Part shown: positions 59,211 through 64,000 of the stretch, one piece after another
Numbering within the stretch: position 1 is the stretch's first letter
Layout: each line of letters begins with the position of its first letter
Assembly: GCF_002797715.1 (NCBI RefSeq)
Contig: NZ_PGFF01000001.1
Coordinates: forward strand, 434,001 to 498,000
DNA: 64,000 nt
Source of the DNA: Diaminobutyricimonas aerilata
GTDB taxonomy: Bacteria > Actinomycetota > Actinomycetes > Actinomycetales > Microbacteriaceae
Direction: 5' to 3'
Translations under genes and position numbers: made by a program
Notes under the pieces: model-generated
Seen by the model: only the letters and a program-made list of their open reading frames with translations
Told to the model about the DNA's origin: nothing
The model's database searches: none

Positions 59211-60410
59211 TCAGCCGAAGAGGCGCTGCAGCCTCTGCACGCCCTCGAGCAGGGCGTCGTCGCCGAGGGCGTACGACAGGCGCAGGTAGCCGCTCGGTCC
59301 GAAGGCCTCGCCCGGCACGGTCGCCACCTCGGCCTGCTCGAGGATGAGGTCGGCGAGTTCCAGCGAAGTCGTCGGGGTCACGCCGCCCCACTCGCGGTCG
59401 AGCAGGCCGGCCACGTCGGGGTAGACGTAGAACGCGCCCTCCGGAGTCGGAGCCACGACGCCGGGGATCTTGTTGAGTTCCTCGACGATCGTGCGGCGAC
59501 GTCGGTCGAAGGCCTGGCGCATCCGCTCGACCTCGTCCTGCGGGCCGGTGAGGGCGGCGATCGCGGCGTGCTGCGACACGTTCGACACGTTCGAGCTGAG
59601 GTGCGACTGCAGGTTCGCCGCCGCGGTGATCGCGGCCTTCGGCCCGACCATCCAGCCGAGACGCCACCCGGTCATGGCGTACGACTTGGCAACGCCGTTC
59701 ACGAGGATGGTGCGGTCGGCGAGGGCTGGCACCGCCTCCACGATCGAGACGGCCTTGACGCCGTCGTAGGTGAGGTTCTGGTAGATCTCGTCGGTGATGA
59801 CCCAGAGGTCGTGCTCGAGCGCCCACTCGCCGATCGCGCGGGTCTGCTCGGGGGAGTAGACGGCGCCGGTCGGGTTGGACGGCGAGACGAACAGCAGCAC
59901 CTTCGTGCGCTCGGTGCGGGCGGCCTCGAGCTGCTCGACCGTGACGAGGTAGCCCTGGTCGGAACCGGCGAACACCTCGACGGGCACACCGCCGGCGAGC
60001 TTCACGACCTCGGGGTAGGTGGTCCAGTACGGGGCGGGCAGCAGCGCCTCGTCGCCGTCGTCGAGCACCGTCGCGAACGCCTGGAACACCGCCTGCTTGC
60101 CCCCGTTGGTCACGATCACCTGCGACGCCGGCACCTCGAGTCCGCTGTCGCGCAGCGTCTTCTCGGCGATCGCCTCGCGCAGCTCCGGCAGTCCGGCGGC
60201 GGGCGTGTAGCGGTGGTTCTTCGGGTCGTGGGTCGCCGCGGCGGCGGCCTCGACGATGTGCTCCGGCGTGGGGAAGTCGGGCTCGCCCGCGGCGTAGCTG
60301 ATCACCGGCCGGCCCTCGGCCTTGAGCGCCTTCGCCTTCGCATCCACTTTGAGCGTGGCGGACTCGCTGATGGCGGCGATGCGGCGGGAGATCTCAGGGG
60401 CGGGGCTCAC
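59211..60410 (-). CDS. aspC: Aspartate aminotransferase (class I)
   Basis: 399-residue PLP enzyme interconverting aspartate and oxaloacetate. [15 protein letters not shown], the [13 protein letters not shown] region, [24 protein letters not shown], and the PLP lysine in [16 protein letters not shown] identify subgroup I-beta; related aminotransferases differ little in these motifs. GTG 60410 has TAGGCT 7 nt upstream (leaderless). Sitting before tRNA-Trp/secE is common in Microbacteriaceae. Confidence 0.92.
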   Translation of the reverse strand: MSPAPEISRRIAAISESATLKVDAKAKALKAEGRPVISYAAGEPDFPTPEHIVEAAAAATHDPKNHRYTPAAGLPELREAIAEKTLRDSGLEVPASQVIVTNGGKQAVFQAFATVLDDGDEALLPAPYWTTYPEVVKLAGGVPVEVFAGSDQGYLVTVEQLEAARTERTKVLLFVSPSNPTGAVYSPEQTRAIGEWALEHDLWVITDEIYQNLTYDGVKAVSIVEAVPALADRTILVNGVAKSYAMTGWRLGWMVGPKAAITAAANLQSHLSSNVSNVSQHAAIAALTGPQDEVERMRQAFDRRRRTIVEELNKIPGVVAPTPEGAFYVYPDVAGLLDREWGGVTPTTSLELADLILEQAEVATVPGEAFGPSGYLRLSYALGDDALLEGVQRLQRLFG

Positions 60411-61039
60411 GCCGTCCAGCCTACCGAGCGCGTGTCCACGGGGCACGAGCGTCGTCGGGCCGATGCCGCACGTGCCGCGGGCGTAAGGATGTGCGCAGCG
60501 AGCGCGGAATCTGGCGGCGGCGCGCCGTATGGAAGGTGCCGGATGCGGAGTGTCGATCATGAGATCCGCTCTCGCTGCCGTGACGCCCGGTAGTGGAGGG
60601 CAACAGCGACGAGGCACCGACACAGAGGCACCGACCCAGCGGCACCGACCCAGAGGCACCCGGCGGGACCCCGGTGAACCCCGAAGGGGCGGTCGGAACC
60701 GGCACGGGTCCGGCTCCGACCGCCTGTCCGCCGACGTCGCGGGAGGGCGACCCGCGAATCCCCCGCCGGCGGCTCTCCGAGACGGCAAGCACCCGCTGCT
60801 GCCGTCTCGGGCACGCGGCGGAGCGCGAAGAATGCGCCGCCGCGTTGACCTATTGAGTTCTCACCCGGGGAAGACCGGAGGCCCGGCGGCCTATGACGCG
60901 ATCGGCACGAGTTTCTTCTCACGGATCGATGGCCTAGACTGATGCGAGGTGGTTGAAATCCGCCAAACTTCGCCGTGCCCGGAATCCCGGTGCGATCCCG
61001 AACGTTCGAGTCCGGCGGAGTGGTGCGGCTCACCCGTCT
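60411..61039. other. 629-bp gap between aspC and tRNA-Trp
   Basis: No convincing gene; longer frames in it are compositional. It contains three and a half tandem 14-bp units of the type GAGGCACCGACCCA (60611-60660), a hairpin with an 11-bp stem CCGAGACGGCA (60777-60810), and an AT-richer part from 60840 with TTGACC and a TAGACT -10 box near 60935, likely the promoter of the tRNA-Trp/secE unit. Confidence 0.6.
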
Positions 61040-61112
61040 AGGGCGGTGGCTCAATTGGTAGAGCAGCGGTCTCCAAAACCGCAGGTTGCAGGTTCGAGTC
61101 CTGTCCGCCCTG
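61040..61112 (+). tRNA. tRNA-Trp (CCA)
   Basis: 73 nt; acceptor AGGGCGG/CCGCCCT, anticodon loop CTCCAAA with anticodon CCA, T-loop GGTTCGAGTCC, discriminator G. Directly precedes secE, as in most actinobacteria. Confidence 0.96.
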
Positions 61113-61154
61113 CAAGTCGTTCCGAGCGGAACGGCGATGGTCGAAAGGTGTCTA

Positions 61155-61436
61155 GTGGCGAGAAAAGTAGTCGACGAGCCCAGTGAGGATGTCGTCGCCA
61201 CCGCGAAGCAGGAGCGTGCCGAGCGGCGCAATCCCTTCGCGCGCATCGCCCTGTTCATCCGCCAGGTCATCGGCGAGCTGAAGAAGGTCGTCACCCCGAC
61301 GCGTCGCGAGCTGATCACCTACACCGGTGTCGTGCTCGTCTTCGTGCTCATCATGATGGCGCTGGTCTCCGGCCTGGACTACCTGTTCGGGTTCCTGGTC
61401 TCCATCGTCTTCGGTGACGGGACCTTCGCGCCGTAA
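61155..61436 (+). CDS. secE: Preprotein translocase subunit SecE
   Basis: 93-residue SecE with a charged cytoplasmic N-terminus and a single membrane helix near the C-terminus (LITYTGVVLVFVLIMMALVSGLDYL), preceded by the amphipathic NPFARIALFIRQVIGELKKVVTPTR segment. GTG 61155 follows AAAGGTG; ATG 61137 upstream is less likely. Works with SecY and SecG in protein export. Confidence 0.93.
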   Translation: MARKVVDEPSEDVVATAKQERAERRNPFARIALFIRQVIGELKKVVTPTRRELITYTGVVLVFVLIMMALVSGLDYLFGFLVSIVFGDGTFAP

Positions 61437-61498
61437 CGACCGGCGCCCGGCGCCGTGGAGCGCCCGACCGAACGTGATCGACAACGAAATGAGTAACA

Positions 61499-62443
61499 GT
61501 GTCTGACCAAGAGCGCCGCGACATCGACCTCGCGACGGCCGCCGAGCAGTCCTCGGAGGTCGACGAGATCCAGGAGGGCAACACCCTCGAGGCCGACATC
61601 CAGTCCGTCGACGCGGCCGAGCACAGCGCGCTGCACGTCGTGGACGAGGACGAGGAGACCGAGGACGACACCTCCGACGTCGACGAGCTCATCGACGCGC
61701 TGAGCGCGGCGAGCGACCCCGAGGCCGACGCCATCGTGGACGACGCCCTCGACATCGACTCGCCCGACGAGGCCCTCACGGCCGACGTCGCCACCGACGA
61801 CGAGGCCGAAGAGGATGCGCCGGTCGACCCCTACGAGGCGTTCCGCGCCGAGCTGCGTGCGAAGCCGGGCAAGTGGTACGTCATCCACTCCTACGCGGGC
61901 TTCGAGAAGCGCGTGAAGCAGAACATCGAGTCGCGCCGCGGCTCCATGGGCATGGAGGACTACGTCTTCGAGGTCCAGGTGCCGATGGAGGACGTCGTCG
62001 AGATCAAGAACGGCCAGCGCAAGCTCGTCAACCGCGTGCGCATCCCCGGCTACGTGCTCGTGCGCATGGACCTCAACGAGGACAGCTGGTCGGTCGTGCG
62101 TCACACCCCGGGCGTCACCGGCTTCGTGGGCAACTCGCACAACCCGACGCCGCTGCGTTTCGAGGAGGCTTTCAACATGCTGAAGAGCCTCGTGCAGGTC
62201 ACGGAGGCCCCGAGCAAGGCCGCCGGCGGCGCGAAGGGCTCGGCCACCCAGGCCCGCGTCATCCCCGCCGAGGTCGACTTCGAGATCGGCGAGACCATCA
62301 CGATCAAGGAGGGCTCGTTCGCGGGTCTTCCCGGCACGATCAGCGAGATCAAGCCGGAGAGCGGCAAGCTCACCGTGCTGGTCTCGCTCTTCGAGCGCGA
62401 GACCCCGGTCGAGCTCAGCTTCGACCAGGTGACCAAGCTCTGA
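61499..62443 (+). CDS. nusG: Transcription antitermination/termination factor NusG
   Basis: 314-residue NusG. The NGN domain starts near residue 120 ([23 protein letters not shown]), and the C-terminal KOW domain is at about 260-314 ([21 protein letters not shown]). The first 115 residues are an acidic, Ala/Asp/Glu-rich extension, longer than in E. coli but common in actinobacteria. GTG start. Couples RNA polymerase to Rho or the ribosome. Confidence 0.95.
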   Translation: MSDQERRDIDLATAAEQSSEVDEIQEGNTLEADIQSVDAAEHSALHVVDEDEETEDDTSDVDELIDALSAASDPEADAIVDDALDIDSPDEALTADVATDDEAEEDAPVDPYEAFRAELRAKPGKWYVIHSYAGFEKRVKQNIESRRGSMGMEDYVFEVQVPMEDVVEIKNGQRKLVNRVRIPGYVLVRMDLNEDSWSVVRHTPGVTGFVGNSHNPTPLRFEEAFNMLKSLVQVTEAPSKAAGGAKGSATQARVIPAEVDFEIGETITIKEGSFAGLPGTISEIKPESGKLTVLVSLFERETPVELSFDQVTKL

Positions 62444-62571
62444 CCACAGTCTGACGGGGCTCCGCCCCCGCCGGCGTCGGATCCCGGTCCGACGCGCACC
62501 GCCCCCCGGAACGGCCGGGGGCGCGGGAGAGCGACCGCCAGGTCGCTCGCTACCGAACAAAGGAAAAACCA

Positions 62572-63000
62572 ATGGCACCCAAGAAGAAGGTCACGGGGCT
62601 CATCAAGCTCCAGATCAACGCCGGCGCCGCGAACCCCGCGCCGCCCATCGGGCCCGCGCTGGGTCAGCACGGCGTCAACATCATGGAGTTCTGCAAGGCG
62701 TACAACGCGGCGACCGAGTCGCAGCGCGGCAACGTCATCCCGGTCGAGATCACCGTGTACGAGGACCGCTCGTTCACGTTCATCCTGAAGACCCCGCCGG
62801 CCGCCGAGCTCATCAAGAAGGCCGCCGGAGTCGCCAAGGGCTCCGCGACGCCGCACACCGCCAAGGTGGGTGTGCTGTCCAAGGAGTCGCTCCGTCAGAT
62901 CGCCGAGCAGAAGCAGGCCGACCTGAACGCGAACGACATCGAGGCCGCCGAGAAGATCATCGCCGGCACCGCGCGCAGCATGGGCATCACCGTCGGCTGA
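62572..63000 (+). CDS. rplK: 50S ribosomal protein L11
   Basis: 142 residues, the usual length. [39 protein letters not shown] and the C-terminal rRNA-binding domain with KSA-like [17 protein letters not shown] are unmistakable. AAAGGAAAAACC precedes ATG. Forms the GTPase-centre stalk base; followed by rplA. Confidence 0.98.
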   Translation: MAPKKKVTGLIKLQINAGAANPAPPIGPALGQHGVNIMEFCKAYNAATESQRGNVIPVEITVYEDRSFTFILKTPPAAELIKKAAGVAKGSATPHTAKVGVLSKESLRQIAEQKQADLNANDIEAAEKIIAGTARSMGITVG

Positions 63001-63138
63001 CGCCGGCCCCACATCCACACATCGACGACGACGGGACAACCCCGTCGGCACCGGATGCGGGCGTGCCGCCCGATGACCGGTGCGAGTGGGAGAGCCAGCC
63101 AGGCTCACATCACCACGACCTCACACAGGAGAAGACTC

Positions 63139-63828
63139 ATGGCACAGAAGTCCAAGGCCTACCGGGCCGCAGCCGAGAAGATCGAACCGGGCCGGTTCTA
63201 CAGCACCACCGAGGCGGTCGACCTCGCCCGCGAGACCGGGTCGAAGAAGTTCGACTCGACCGTCGAGGTCGCGCTCAAGCTCGGCGTCGACCCGCGTAAG
63301 GCCGACCAGATGGTGCGCGGCACCGTCATCCTGCCCCACGGCACCGGCAAGACCGCCCGCGTGATCGTGTTCGCGACCGGCGCGGCGGCCGAGGCCGCCA
63401 TCGCCGCGGGTGCGGACGAGGTCGGCGGCGCCGAGCTCATCGAGAAGGTCGCCGGCGGGTACACCTCGTTCGACGCGGCCGTGTCGACGCCCGAGCTCAT
63501 GGGCCAGGTCGGTCGACTGGGTAAGGTGCTCGGCCCCCGCGGCCTCATGCCGAACCCCAAGACCGGCACCGTGACCCCGGACGTCGCGAAGGCCGTGAAC
63601 GACATCAAGGGCGGAAAGATCGAGTTCCGCGTCGACAAGCACGCCAACGTGCACTTCGTCGTCGGCAAGACCGGGTTCTCGCCCGAGCAGCTCAACGAGA
63701 ACCTCAAGACCGCGCTCGACGAGATCCAGCGCGTGAAGCCCTCGAGCTCGAAGGGCCGCTACATCCAGAAGGGTGCGGTGTCGACCACGTTCGGCCCCGG
63801 CATCCCGCTGGACGTCAACGCGCTCTAA
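63139..63828 (+). CDS. rplA: 50S ribosomal protein L1
   Basis: 229 residues. Segments such as [46 protein letters not shown] and [15 protein letters not shown] match L1. ATG 63139 follows AGGAGAAG; the open frame extends upstream without family similarity. It probably also represses its own operon by binding mRNA, as in other bacteria. Confidence 0.97.
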   Translation: MAQKSKAYRAAAEKIEPGRFYSTTEAVDLARETGSKKFDSTVEVALKLGVDPRKADQMVRGTVILPHGTGKTARVIVFATGAAAEAAIAAGADEVGGAELIEKVAGGYTSFDAAVSTPELMGQVGRLGKVLGPRGLMPNPKTGTVTPDVAKAVNDIKGGKIEFRVDKHANVHFVVGKTGFSPEQLNENLKTALDEIQRVKPSSSKGRYIQKGAVSTTFGPGIPLDVNAL

Positions 63829-63840
63829 GCAGTCCCCGCA

Positions 63841-63877
63841 CGAAGGCCCGCTGTTCCCGCAGCGGGCCTTCGTCGTC
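63841..63877 (+). terminator. Terminator after rplK-rplA
   Basis: 13-bp perfect stem CGAAGGCCCGCTG / CAGCGGGCCTTCG with a 6-nt loop, followed by TCGTCTCC, 12 nt after the rplA stop. Confidence 0.85.
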
Positions 63878-63890
63878 TCCGGAGGTTCCC

Positions 63891-64000
63891 ATGATCGACA
63901 TCCGCGCCGCAGTGGCGGGGGATGCCCGCGCGCTCGCCGCCGTCGCCGCCGCGACCTTCCCGCTCGCGTGCCCGCCCGGCACATCGGACGAGGCGATCGC
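63891..64000 (+). CDS. GNAT family N-acetyltransferase, N-terminal part (cut by window end)
   Basis: About 36 residues are visible: the opening strand and helix MIDIRAAVAGDARALAAVA of a GNAT fold. GGAGG lies 5 nt before ATG. The acetyl-CoA motif and the substrate cannot be seen. Confidence 0.7.
   Translation, partial: MIDIRAAVAGDARALAAVAAATFPLACPPGTSDEAI

Noticed and set aside
63001-63138. Extending rplA to the upstream ATG
   Set aside because: The added residues have no L1 similarity, whereas ATG 63139 has AGGAGAAG before it and begins the conserved sequence.

Overview
This window is chromosomal DNA of a high-GC actinobacterium, most likely of the family Microbacteriaceae. The reasons are the strong G/C preference at third codon positions, a complete actinobacterial menaquinone set, the order MaoC-MaoC-murB ... 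tRNA-Trp-secE-nusG-rplK-rplA, the DUF4229, DUF3817 and PLDc_N proteins typical of the group, and many leaderless starts (a TANNNT box 6-8 nt before ATG/GTG). No rRNA, CRISPR array or prophage was seen.

Layout. 1-15.8 kb is a menaquinone region: menE (cut by the window edge), menA, menD, menF, menG, a polyprenyl diphosphate synthase and a ferredoxin-NADP reductase, with a PPK2 kinase among them. A 6-kb block of two ABC exporters and a MerR regulator lies between menE and menA. 15.8-27 kb holds cardiolipin synthase, a YajQ protein, a divergent MFS/ArsR pair, a LacI regulator, tRNA-Tyr, a LuxR/NB-ARC regulator, a methyltransferase, an inositol-phosphatase-like enzyme and an M23 peptidase. 27-33 kb is a maltodextrin locus: a GH13 glucosidase divergent from a binding protein and two permeases, with LacI-type operators between. 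tRNA-Thr and tRNA-Met follow. 33.4-48.2 kb is accessory metabolism: a CoA-transferase, a kinase-linked sugar importer, a secreted phosphoesterase, a VOC protein, a serine hydrolase, a universal stress protein and a PTS EIICBA.

48.4-51.4 kb is a small island of lower GC: an Rhs C-terminal fragment with a putative toxin tip, a putative immunity gene, and a broken TniA/TnsB-like transposase with its likely transposon end. At its right edge is a compact unit not found by routine gene calling: a palindromic operator and promoter, a strong Shine-Dalgarno, a 27-residue ORF ending in a CxxC motif, and a perfect 13-bp terminator-like hairpin whose loop holds the ATG of the next gene (an APH-like kinase). 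51.5-64 kb returns to core genes: HadA/HadB-like dehydratases, murB, a two-component system with an ABC exporter, aspartate aminotransferase, tRNA-Trp, secE, nusG, rplK and rplA. Between the exporter and the aminotransferase sits a 1,055-bp unit with 60-bp imperfect terminal inverted repeats and a single DUF559 (Vsr-like) nuclease gene.

The most interesting signals are: (1) three MerR-type promoters sharing one dyad, before ABC exporter 1, before the DUF1048/ABC-2/MerR operon and before the VOC gene 39 kb away, which suggests one drug-stress regulon; (2) the inverted-repeat-bounded nuclease unit; (3) the small CxxC peptide unit; (4) the Rhs toxin/immunity remnant; (5) a dispersed palindrome, one copy of which is a perfect 26-bp inverted repeat. 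All functions are read from sequence alone.
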